5,152 bases of DNA from Balneolaceae bacterium. GTDB taxonomy: Bacteria; Bacteroidota; Rhodothermia; Balneolales; Balneolaceae. Made by a program: the position numbers and the translations under genes. The stretch is from assembly GCA_007127395.1 (NCBI GenBank), contig SKZL01000338.1:1-5152 (forward strand). Direction: 5' to 3'. The notes beneath the pieces were generated by a model. The model saw only the letters and a program-made list of their open reading frames with translations, was not told where the DNA came from and did no database searches. Every line of letters starts with the position of its first letter. Positions within the stretch are counted from its first letter, which is position 1. Below are positions 1-5,152 of the stretch, one piece after another.

Positions 1-10
1 GATCAATCCG

Positions 11-18
11 TACATTTG
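11..18 (+). promoter_or_regulatory. Possible -7 promoter element for the PaiB-family gene
   Basis: The sequence TACATTTG matches the Bacteroidota -7 consensus TAnnTTTG exactly and lies 49 nt upstream of the ATG at 68. The matching -33 TTTG box would fall about 20 nt further left, outside the window, so only half of the promoter can be judged. The 6 fixed bases would turn up by chance about once per few kb, so position upstream of a gene is the main support. The call depends on the organism being Bacteroidota-like. Confidence 0.4.
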
Positions 19-67
19 TCGATGACCGCCATAACAATAACGCCGGAAACGGTATCACAATCATATT

Positions 68-703
68 ATGTACAATCTACCTTATCACAAAGAGCATGAT
101 GAGCAGGTTATCGCAGAATTTATTGAACGGTATCCATTTGCTTTTTTAACCGGATGCGATTCGGAAAGCAAACCTGTCGCCACACAGGTGCCGGTTTTTA
201 TGGAGGAAAAAGAGGGCCGCAAAATTTTAAGCGGTCACATCATGAGAAATACCGACCATCATAAAGCACTATTGCAAAATGAAAATGCTCTTGTGGTATT
301 TACCGGCCGTCACGTTTATGTAAGTGCCCGATGGTATAGCAATCCGCATCTGGCCTCGACCTGGAACTATATGAGTGTGCATGCAAGTGGGCCGATCAGG
401 TTTCTGGATGATGCGGGACTGGAAGAGGTACTTCGAAAAACGACACTTCATTTCGAAGATTATAACCATCAGTCTCCGACGGTATTTGACAATCTTGATC
501 CCGAGTTTAAACAGAAAGTGATAAAGGCGATTGTGGCTTTTGAAATTGAAGTGACTCATCTGGATACAGCTTTTAAACTGAGTCAGGACAGAGATGAAGA
601 GAGCTATCTGAGTATCATGCAGGAGATCAGAAAACAGGGGGAGGATGGCCGTGAAATTGCCGATGAGATGGAAAAAAGAAGAGAGCTGGTATTTAATTCA
701 TAA
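68..703 (+). CDS. paiB: PaiB-family FMN-binding protein (putative transcriptional regulator)
   Basis: This 211-residue protein has the length and the conserved blocks of the PaiB family, which has an FMN-binding split-barrel fold. Visible blocks are the N-terminal MYNLPYHKE (family MYxPxHF), PFAFLTG near 23-29, VATQVPVF near 37-44, SGHIMRN near 55-61, the core YVSARWY...STWNYMSVH at 84-105, and the C-terminal AIVAFEIEV...FKLSQDRDEESY at 154-180. In Bacillus, PaiB acts with the acetyltransferase PaiA as a negative regulator of sporulation and protease genes; many homologues are simply flavin-binding proteins of unknown role. No paiA is seen nearby. Two family positions differ: the usual GPHAYVSPSWY reads GRHVYVSARWY, and the usual PTWNY reads STWNY. 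The ATG at 68 gives the expected N-terminus and is preceded by A/T-rich sequence with no Shine-Dalgarno. Family assignment is firm; the cellular role is inferred. Confidence 0.93.
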   Translation: MYNLPYHKEHDEQVIAEFIERYPFAFLTGCDSESKPVATQVPVFMEEKEGRKILSGHIMRNTDHHKALLQNENALVVFTGRHVYVSARWYSNPHLASTWNYMSVHASGPIRFLDDAGLEEVLRKTTLHFEDYNHQSPTVFDNLDPEFKQKVIKAIVAFEIEVTHLDTAFKLSQDRDEESYLSIMQEIRKQGEDGREIADEMEKRRELVFNS

Positions 704-761
704 TTAGATCCAATATTTGAAACAATTAGGCTTGCTTTTCCGGCAGTGAGGCTTTGATTGA

Positions 762-813
762 GAGTCCGTTCACTTCATGAAACCCGAATATCTGCTTTTC
801 GTATGAACGGCTC
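762..813. terminator. Inverted repeat between convergent genes; weak terminator candidate
   Basis: GAG-T-CCGTTCA at 762-772 can pair with TGAACGGCTC at 804-813, giving a 10-bp stem with one bulged T and a loop of about 31 nt. It lies in the 133-nt gap where the PaiB gene (+) and the phosphatase gene (-) run toward each other, where a bidirectional terminator is expected. The loop is long and neither side is followed by a clear T-run, so it is not a canonical intrinsic terminator. The rest of 704-836 shows nothing else I can name. Confidence 0.25.
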
Positions 814-836
814 TTGTCGCTTAGAGTGTGACCTGC

Positions 837-2081
837 TCAAACATTGATCACAATCAGCGAAGAATCATCCTCCATCTCGGCGGAATGGTCAGAATCTCTC
901 ACCCGGGCAAGAAGTCCGGTTGCCAGCTCAGCTGGTGATAGTTTCTCCGACTTTATTGTTTCAACGAGTAGCTCTTCAAAAAAATCGGTATCCCGGACCT
1001 GCATCTTTTCATCACGCGTTTCTATGAGGCCATCGGAATAGAGTATGAGCAGATCACCTTTCTTCACCTCGAACTCAAGGTTGTCATAGGCTGCTGCTTC
1101 GGTTATTCCAAGACCGACTCCTTTCTTATGCCGGTAAATAACCTTATGGGTGCCGAAAGGTATATGGATCACCGGCAGGTGGCCCGCATTGCATAACGAA
1201 ACCTGATAATTGGCCAGATCAAGTTTCAATAACGTCATGGTCGCATACATGGATCGGTCGGTCTGCCGGTTGAGTAAAGTGTTCAGATGAGACATCACTT
1301 GAGCTGGCTCCCGGTTATACTCGAGATGAGTCTGCAGAGCACTTCTTGTCATGGTCATTAGCAGTTCGGCGCCAAAACTGTGGCCCGAAATATCACCGAT
1401 CGATGCAAAAAGCTGGTTTTCACGAAGTGAAAGTTCAAAAAAATCGCCTCCGAGTTCATTTGCGGGATTAGAACATGCATAAGCTCGCAAACCATTCTCT
1501 TCAATTTCTACCTCCTGAAGAATCCGCTCCTGAATTTCTGTGGCAAACTGAATATCGGTTTCTACTTTGGCTTTCCGGGTGTATAATTCTTTTGAGGCAT
1601 GTAAAATGCGGGATAAACCAAACTGCGCAAAGCCAAATAGAGCGAACACAGTAGCTGCTCCTGCTGCAATCCATGCTACCCCGAAATTAACGTCAGGTTC
1701 GCGTATATATTCAAACAGGTTCACTCCTATAAAGTAACTTCCCACACCAAGCAGTGATCCAATGGGAATAATAATCCATAGAAAATACTTCTTATAGAAT
1801 AACCTCGACTTTGGAAACATGTAAAAACTGGTTTCAATGATGACGATTGCGTACAACATCAGACTGTAAGCAATTAGTAAGACTGAAGGCAATGAGAATA
1901 AATAGAGAAAACTACTGTACGAGTAGATCTGGGAGATGAGTATTGTAATTAAAACCGGGAAAAAGTAAATAATCACGTGTGCAATTATAATTTTCCTGCG
2001 GTTCGTAAGGTCAATATCGTAGAATGCTTCTAACTCAACATCTCTGTAGATAGAAAATTTTTCGTTATCAAAAATGCTCAT
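837..2081 (-). CDS. Membrane-anchored PP2C-type serine/threonine phosphatase (SpoIIE/RsbU family)
   Basis: This 414-residue protein has an N-terminal membrane region and a C-terminal phosphatase domain. Hydrophobic stretches near 31-53, 58-83, 99-120 and 134-158 suggest four transmembrane helices, with both ends in the cytoplasm. A helical linker (160-189) carries the DIQFATEIQERIL signature that usually precedes this domain. The catalytic domain follows with its metal-binding acidic motifs intact: GGDFFE (D213), GDISGH (D230), SDGLIE (D350) and EDDSSL (D405/D406). NAGHLP at 298-303 is also typical. The family dephosphorylates Ser/Thr on STAS-domain anti-anti-sigma factors or similar partner-switching proteins, using Mn2+/Mg2+. 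No PAS, GAF, HAMP or response-regulator domain is seen, so the membrane region itself is the likely input module. No STAS or anti-sigma gene lies in the window, so the target is unknown. The start ATG (2081-2079 on the minus strand) follows an A-rich leader. Not close enough to name rsbU. Confidence 0.95.
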   Translation of the reverse strand: MSIFDNEKFSIYRDVELEAFYDIDLTNRRKIIIAHVIIYFFPVLITILISQIYSYSSFLYLFSLPSVLLIAYSLMLYAIVIIETSFYMFPKSRLFYKKYFLWIIIPIGSLLGVGSYFIGVNLFEYIREPDVNFGVAWIAAGAATVFALFGFAQFGLSRILHASKELYTRKAKVETDIQFATEIQERILQEVEIEENGLRAYACSNPANELGGDFFELSLRENQLFASIGDISGHSFGAELLMTMTRSALQTHLEYNREPAQVMSHLNTLLNRQTDRSMYATMTLLKLDLANYQVSLCNAGHLPVIHIPFGTHKVIYRHKKGVGLGITEAAAYDNLEFEVKKGDLLILYSDGLIETRDEKMQVRDTDFFEELLVETIKSEKLSPAELATGLLARVRDSDHSAEMEDDSSLIVINV

Positions 2082-2146
2082 TTTGGCTGATTTGTTGAAG
2101 CCCTAAGATGTTGACAATTGTTCGAAACCACAAATATTGAACAAGA

Positions 2147-2302
2147 TTATGAATAGATCCTGGATATAAAATCATTCAATTCCAGTCCATACATCCGAGG
2201 GTCTTCAAAATTTTGATGAAAAGCTTGTTTATATCTTTCCATTAGAAGATGATGCAGCAAGATGCTTTTACCCTTGATCATTTGTTTCCGGTTACACACC
2301 AT
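2147..2302 (-). CDS. Possible small ORF upstream of the phosphatase (44-51 aa), unrecognised
   Basis: Reading the minus strand from an ATG at 2302-2300 to a TAA at 2149-2147 gives 51 codons. An internal ATG at 2281-2279 gives 44 codons and is the better start, since GGAAACAA lies directly before it; a third ATG at the 21st codon gives 31. The product has a short hydrophobic N-terminal patch (SILLHHLLM) followed by a mixed charged/aromatic segment (ERYKQAFHQNFEDPRMYG) and a C-terminus ending FISRIYS. It ends 65 nt before the phosphatase start in the same direction, so the two could share a transcript. I recognise no family. The frame stays open further upstream without an ATG, which is consistent with either a real gene or chance in A/T-rich DNA. 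It also overlaps the yebC promoter candidate if the longest start is used. Confidence 0.28.
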   Translation of the reverse strand: MVCNRKQMIKGKSILLHHLLMERYKQAFHQNFEDPRMYGLELNDFISRIYS

Positions 2303-2333
2303 TAGGTGAAAATGGACAATTACGTTATATTTG
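2302..2333 (+). promoter_or_regulatory. Bacteroidota-type promoter candidate for yebC
   Basis: TATATTTG at 2326-2333 matches the -7 consensus TAnnTTTG exactly. TTAG at 2302-2305 sits 20 nt upstream and differs by one base from the -33 consensus TTTG, with the spacing expected for this promoter class. Transcription would begin a few bases beyond 2333, inside the palindrome at 2335-2352, leaving a leader of roughly 75-80 nt before the yebC ATG at 2417. This placement is an additional argument that the codons before 2417 are not translated as part of yebC. Confidence 0.5.
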
Positions 2334-2334
2334 A

Positions 2335-2352
2335 TCCCGACAACTGTCGGGA
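2335..2352. repeat. Perfect 18-bp inverted repeat at the predicted yebC transcription start
   Basis: TCCCGACA and TGTCGGGA form perfect 8-bp arms around a 2-nt spacer (AC). It starts 2 bp after the -7 box at 2326-2333. Two readings are possible: an operator for a dimeric repressor covering the start site, or one copy of a short dispersed palindrome of the REP type, which many Bacteroidota genomes carry between genes. A 2-nt loop is too tight for a stable RNA hairpin without opening inner pairs, and no T-run follows at once, so a terminator is less likely. Confidence 0.6.
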
Positions 2353-2416
2353 CAAAATCTGCACTTTTTTTAGATTCATATACCTTGGAACTTCAGAATT
2401 AAACCATCTTATTTAT

Positions 2417-3181
2417 ATGGCAGGACACAGTAAATGGGCGAATATTAAACATCGCAAAGCACGTGAAGATGCAAAGCGTTCCAAAGCCTTTACAAAACAT
2501 ACCCGTGAGATTACGGTTGCCGCACGTGAAGGTGGTGGTGATCCGAATATGAATGCAAGACTCTCTTTAGCCATTCAAAATGCCAAAGCGGTTAATCTTC
2601 CCAAAGACAATATTGAAAGAGCAATCAAAAAGGGAACGGGTGAACTTAATGACGGTTCCGGTAATTTTGAGGAGGTTACCTACGAAGGTTACGGACCCGG
2701 TGGTATTGCCTATTTTATTGAAGCTACCAGTGACAATCTGAACCGCACCGTGGGTGAATTCCGTTATCTTTTTAATAAAAATGGCGGGAATCTGGGCACT
2801 GATGGATCTGTTGCTTACCTTTTTACTCAGAAAGGATCGATCAAGGTGAGCAGTGAAAACCTGGATGAAGAGGAGTTTATGCTGGCTGCTATCGATGCCG
2901 GCGCAGATGATGTGGAAATAGAAGAGGATTTTTTTGAAATTTTTACCCCTCGAGAAGAACTTATCAATGTGAGAAAAAAACTTGAAGAGCAAGGTTTCAC
3001 GATTGAAGCAGCTGAGCTGATTCAAATTCCCATGACAGAAGTTTCTCCTGAACCGGAGATTGCAGAAAAAAATCTTAAGTTAATGGAGCTGTTTGACGAT
3101 CATGATGATGTATCAAATGTTTTCACAAACCTGAAACTGGATGATGAAACCCTTCAGTTACTTGAATCAAAAAATGGATAA
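2417..3181 (+). CDS. yebC: YebC/PmpR/TACO1-family protein
   Basis: From the ATG at 2417 the protein is 254 residues, a normal length for the family, and begins with the hallmark MAGHSKWANIKHRK. Further family blocks are NARLSLAIQNAKAVNLPKDN near 46-65, ERAIKKG near 67-73, YEGYGPGGIA at 89-98, DNLNRTVGEFR at 106-116, GGNLGTDGSVAYLF at 123-136, and the acidic C-terminal DDHDDVSNVFTNL. Bacterial members were first described as DNA-binding transcriptional regulators. More recent work on the family, including mitochondrial TACO1, points to a ribosome-associated role that eases stalling at proline-rich stretches, so the 'regulator' label should be read with care. The frame is open from a GTG at 2306, but those 37 extra codons lack family similarity and span the promoter candidate and palindrome, so I reject that start. 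No Shine-Dalgarno precedes 2417; the leader is A/T-rich. It lies 74 nt before batC in the same direction. Confidence 0.96.
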   Translation: MAGHSKWANIKHRKAREDAKRSKAFTKHTREITVAAREGGGDPNMNARLSLAIQNAKAVNLPKDNIERAIKKGTGELNDGSGNFEEVTYEGYGPGGIAYFIEATSDNLNRTVGEFRYLFNKNGGNLGTDGSVAYLFTQKGSIKVSSENLDEEEFMLAAIDAGADDVEIEEDFFEIFTPREELINVRKKLEEQGFTIEAAELIQIPMTEVSPEPEIAEKNLKLMELFDDHDDVSNVFTNLKLDDETLQLLESKNG

Positions 3182-3222
3182 TTTTTACATACGCTCTGTT
3201 TTTTAGGTTCGTTATACCATTC

Positions 3223-3239
3223 GATCAAAACGGATCAAA
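3223..3239 (+). repeat. Two GATCAAA direct repeats, 10 bp apart, upstream of batC
   Basis: GATCAAA occurs at 3223-3229 and again at 3233-3239, one helical turn apart start to start, ending 16 nt before the batC ATG. Such spacing could place two protein monomers on one DNA face, or it may be chance in an A/T-rich leader. No exact TAnnTTTG box is seen in the 74-nt gap 3182-3255, and no hairpin terminator follows yebC, so read-through from yebC is plausible. Confidence 0.25.
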
Positions 3240-3255
3240 TTAAGATTTTACTACT

Positions 3256-3969
3256 ATGAGAGCTGTTTTTTTAGTTACAATCTTCATATTCCTGACAGCA
3301 TCTTCTGTTAATGATGCCCGAAAAGCAAACAGTGCTTTTGAAAGGGGTGAATTTGCCGAAGCTGCCCAGCTTTATCAACAGTCTATTGAACAGAATCCGG
3401 ATGATGCACGGTTACATTTTAATCTGGCAAGGGCACTTTATGAACTGGGAGAAAGCGATGCTGCAATGGAATCTTATGAACGGTTCAAATCGCTGACTGA
3501 CTCTCCCTTAAACCGCTCTTTTGCTGATTACAACAAAGGGCGTATGCTCACAGACATGGGCAACTATGATGAAGCCCTCGACTATTTCCGTGATGCCTTG
3601 ATCAACAATCCAAATGATCCGGATGCCAAATTTAATTATGAGCTGGCCGTTCGGAAAAAGCAGGATCAGGAGAGTGATCAGGAATCATCTGAATCGGAAG
3701 ATGGTGATGGCGATCAGGATGAGTCTCAGTCTCAGGACAGCCAACAGGATCAGGATCAAGACCCAAATCAGGATCCTGATAACCAGCAGCAACCCGGCCA
3801 GCAGGATCAGGATGAAAATGAATCACAGCAGCAGGAACGTCCTCTTGAGATGACTCCTGAGGAGGCCCAAAATATTCTGGACGCACTGGAACAACTGGAG
3901 CGTGAGTTACTTGAAAATCAGAAAAAAGAGTCTACAAACCCGCCGGCAAGTAATGAAAAAGATTGGTAA
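3256..3969 (+). CDS. batC: BatC-like TPR protein with Asp/Gln-rich tail
   Basis: This 237-residue protein starts with a short secretion signal (MRAVFLVTIFIFLTASS), so it should act outside the cytoplasm. Tetratricopeptide repeats follow near 19-50, 51-83 and 88-121, with a partial fourth helix at 122-134; the third (YNKGRMLTDMGNYDEALDYF) is the clearest. Residues about 135-194 are a low-complexity tract rich in Asp, Gln, Glu and Ser. A predicted helix at 199-224 (MTPEEAQNILDALEQLERE) resembles the C-terminal motif of BatC proteins. In the Bat (aerotolerance) cluster BatC is a periplasmic TPR partner of the von Willebrand-domain membrane proteins BatA/BatB; the biochemical role is unsettled. 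Identity rests on the combination of architecture and the batD gene that overlaps its last 17 nt. The ATG at 3256 follows A/T-rich sequence and gives an immediate signal peptide. Alternative: a generic secreted TPR protein. Confidence 0.85.
   Translation: MRAVFLVTIFIFLTASSVNDARKANSAFERGEFAEAAQLYQQSIEQNPDDARLHFNLARALYELGESDAAMESYERFKSLTDSPLNRSFADYNKGRMLTDMGNYDEALDYFRDALINNPNDPDAKFNYELAVRKKQDQESDQESSESEDGDGDQDESQSQDSQQDQDQDPNQDPDNQQQPGQQDQDENESQQQERPLEMTPEEAQNILDALEQLERELLENQKKESTNPPASNEKDW
3658..3837 (+). repeat. Imperfect CAGGAT/GATCAG hexamer tract coding for the Asp/Gln-rich region of BatC
   Basis: Irregular repeats of GAT CAG and CAG GAT codons encode the Asp/Gln-rich segment. They create a cluster of GATC sites and a perfect 14-bp palindrome at 3767-3780 (ATCAGGATCCTGAT). 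The repeats are in frame and interrupted by Ser, Glu, Pro and Asn codons, so they are old and degenerate rather than freshly expanded. Such tracts can vary in length between strains by slippage in six-base steps without breaking the frame. Confidence 0.6.
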
Positions 3970-5152
3970 AACCACTGCTTTTACTGCTTTCTATCTTTTT
4001 TTAACACTTGCCTTCTCTCTTCCGGGGCATGTGGCTGCACAGGACTATACTCTCGAGGCGACAGTATCTGAAAATAGAATTTTTGTCGGTGAACAGTTCG
4101 TTTTGAGTGTGGAGGTGTCCGGCTCATCCATGAGAAATGTCTCCCTGCCCGTTTTACCTGAAATTGAAGGAGTGCGTATTCTGAACGCAACACCATCAAG
4201 AAGCACCAGTATCTCCATCGTCAATGGACGAACAAATACAACTACGGCCTACAGCTACAATCTGATTGCCAGAGAAACGGGAACATTTATCATTCCTCCT
4301 GTCCGGATTGAGATTGACGGTGAGATCAAACAGACAGATCCGATCCAGATTGAGATTATTCAAAACCAGCAGTTAACACCGGATGGGCAAACACAACGGC
4401 CGGATATCTATCTCAGAATTGAAGTGGATGAAACGAATCTGGTTCCGGGCCAGCAAACCGTCGCCAATCTGGTACTCTATTTTAAACAGGGAATTGAGAT
4501 CACATCTTTTCAGCCGACCACCGGCTGGAGAACAGATGGTTTTTGGAAAGAGGAGCTGCAGAATGACCGGCAGCCACAGGCTGAGTCTACTATCATTGAT
4601 GGAGTTCGTTACCGGAGAGCAACTCTCTTGAGATACGCACTCTTCCCGAGCCGCAGTGGCCAACTTACCCTCTCGGAGTTTCCTCTGAATATTGGTGTTC
4701 GCACTCAGCCCTCCAGAAATGATCCGTTTGGCAGCTTTTTCGGATCAGGAGCAAATCAACGACGAATGTCGGTGGAGTCTGAACCGGTAATTTTGACGGT
4801 TAGGCCTCTGCCTGTTGCTGAGAATGCCCTCTCAATAAACGCTGTTGGTGATCTGCGCGTTGAAAGACGGCTCTCATCCCGTGAAGTTGTAACAGGTGAA
4901 ACTCTTGAATTGATCACCAAAATTGAAGGAAGTGGTAACATTCCGCTGATCAGGAAACCGGATTATCGTCTGCCCGACGGATTGGAGATCTACTCCCCGC
5001 AGGAAAACAGCAACATTGAGCGAAGGGGGAATACGATCAGAGGAGAAAAAACATTTACTGAACTGATTGCCCCGAGAGCACCCGGTAATTTTGTTATCCC
5101 GTCGGAAAGGGTAGCTATCTATAATCCTCAAACAAGAAATTACAGGTATATA
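3953..5152 (+). CDS. batD: BatD-family protein (oxygen tolerance), N-terminal 400 codons, cut by the window edge
   Basis: The frame opens with an ATG at 3953 and runs without a stop to the last base of the window, giving 400 residues. The start overlaps the end of batC by 17 nt in another frame, the expected sign of translational coupling. Residues 1-29 form a clear signal peptide (positive MKKIGK, a hydrophobic core, cleavage likely at VAA/QD), so the protein is exported. The body is beta-rich with BatD family marks: NRIFVGEQF at 41-49, GTFIIPPVRI at 110-119, TTGWRTDGFWKEEL at 189-202, the NDPFGSFFG loop at 256-264, VRPLP at 283-287, AVGDL at 297-301, and GSGNIPLIRKPDYRLPDGLE at 326-345. Family members are usually near 550-600 residues and end with a membrane helix, so the missing part should include the anchor. 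BatD is thought to act with BatA-C at the inner membrane/periplasm in stress tolerance; its exact role is unknown. Confidence 0.93.
   Translation, partial: MKKIGKTTAFTAFYLFLTLAFSLPGHVAAQDYTLEATVSENRIFVGEQFVLSVEVSGSSMRNVSLPVLPEIEGVRILNATPSRSTSISIVNGRTNTTTAYSYNLIARETGTFIIPPVRIEIDGEIKQTDPIQIEIIQNQQLTPDGQTQRPDIYLRIEVDETNLVPGQQTVANLVLYFKQGIEITSFQPTTGWRTDGFWKEELQNDRQPQAESTIIDGVRYRRATLLRYALFPSRSGQLTLSEFPLNIGVRTQPSRNDPFGSFFGSGANQRRMSVESEPVILTVRPLPVAENALSINAVGDLRVERRLSSREVVTGETLELITKIEGSGNIPLIRKPDYRLPDGLEIYSPQENSNIERRGNTIRGEKTFTELIAPRAPGNFVIPSERVAIYNPQTRNYRYI

Larger units (their letters stand above)
2082..2416. other. 335-bp divergent intergenic region
   Basis: This stretch separates the leftward phosphatase gene from the rightward yebC gene and must hold control signals for both. 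It contains a possible small minus-strand ORF (2147-2302), a promoter candidate for yebC (2302-2333) and an 18-bp palindrome (2335-2352). For the phosphatase I find only a one-mismatch -7 box (AATATTTG on the minus strand, 2138-2131) with no -33 partner, which is too weak to annotate. No RNA gene or riboswitch fold is recognisable. Confidence 0.7.

Noticed and set aside
1..67. Possible tail of an upstream gene, for example a plus-strand frame ending with TGA at 23-25 or a minus-strand frame.
   Set aside because: Only about 8 to 20 residues are visible and none match a family I know, so a coding call cannot be supported.
2131..2138. AATATTTG on the minus strand as the phosphatase promoter.
   Set aside because: It has one mismatch to TAnnTTTG and no TTTG-like box at 19-21 nt spacing, so it is too weak to annotate.
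2212..2239. TTTG at 2212-2215 with TATCTTTC at 2232-2239 as a rightward promoter.
   Set aside because: The spacing is only 16 nt and the -7 box has a mismatch. The candidate at 2302-2333 fits better and is closer to yebC.
2306..2416. A GTG-initiated 37-codon N-terminal extension of YebC.
   Set aside because: The family begins at MAGHSKWANIKHRK, and the extra codons cover the promoter candidate and the palindrome. The ATG at 2417 gives normal family length.
2567..3025. A 152-codon minus-strand open frame inside yebC.
   Set aside because: It is a shadow of the yebC frame, which carries all the conserved motifs. The minus-strand product has no recognisable features.
3767..3780. A perfect 14-bp palindrome, and the dense GATC cluster around it, as a possible methylation or protein-binding site.
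   Set aside because: Both are explained by alternating GAT and CAG codons in the Asp/Gln-rich region of batC.
3632..3886. An open minus-strand frame opposite the repeat tract of batC.
   Set aside because: It arises from the GAT/CAG codon repeats read backwards, giving an artificial Asp/Pro/His-rich product.
3953..5152. The idea that YebC is placed here to help translate proline-rich Bat proteins.
   Set aside because: Neither batC nor the visible part of batD encodes runs of three or more prolines, so the sequence gives no support.

Overview
This window looks like ordinary chromosomal DNA from a member of the Bacteroidota/Balneolota/Rhodothermota group. Three observations support this: a BatC-BatD pair of the 'Bacteroides aerotolerance' type; A/T-rich start regions without Shine-Dalgarno sequences (for example before 2417 and 3256); and two exact TAnnTTTG boxes, the -7 element of Bacteroidota promoters, placed just upstream of genes. 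The phylum is an inference. A Balneola/Gracilimonas-like lineage is possible, but the sequence alone cannot prove it. I see no mobile element, CRISPR array, tRNA or rRNA.

Layout, left to right. (1) 1-67: a short leader with a TAnnTTTG box. (2) 68-703 (+): a PaiB-family FMN-binding protein. (3) 704-836: a convergent gap with a long-looped inverted repeat. (4) 837-2081 (-): a membrane-anchored SpoIIE/RsbU-type PP2C serine/threonine phosphatase. (5) 2082-2416: a 335-bp divergent intergenic region holding a possible 44-51 codon minus-strand ORF, a promoter candidate for the rightward genes and a perfect 18-bp palindrome. (6) 2417-3181 (+): YebC/PmpR/TACO1-family protein; its true start is well inside the longest open frame. 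(7) 3256-3969 (+): a BatC-like TPR lipoprotein-size protein with a signal peptide and an Asp/Gln-rich tail. (8) 3953-5152 (+): the first 400 codons of BatD, overlapping batC by 17 nt and running off the right edge.

How the genes relate. yebC, batC and batD point the same way, and batC/batD are surely translationally coupled. Whether yebC is in the same transcript is open, because the 74-nt gap holds neither a clear terminator nor a clear promoter. The usual upstream Bat partners (MoxR ATPase, DUF58, BatA, BatB) are not next to batC; yebC occupies that place. The phosphatase probably feeds a partner-switching (STAS/anti-sigma) pathway whose other members are not in view. I did not find a convincing undescribed system. 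The best leads are the promoter-associated palindrome, the small ORF ahead of the phosphatase and the detached bat gene pair.
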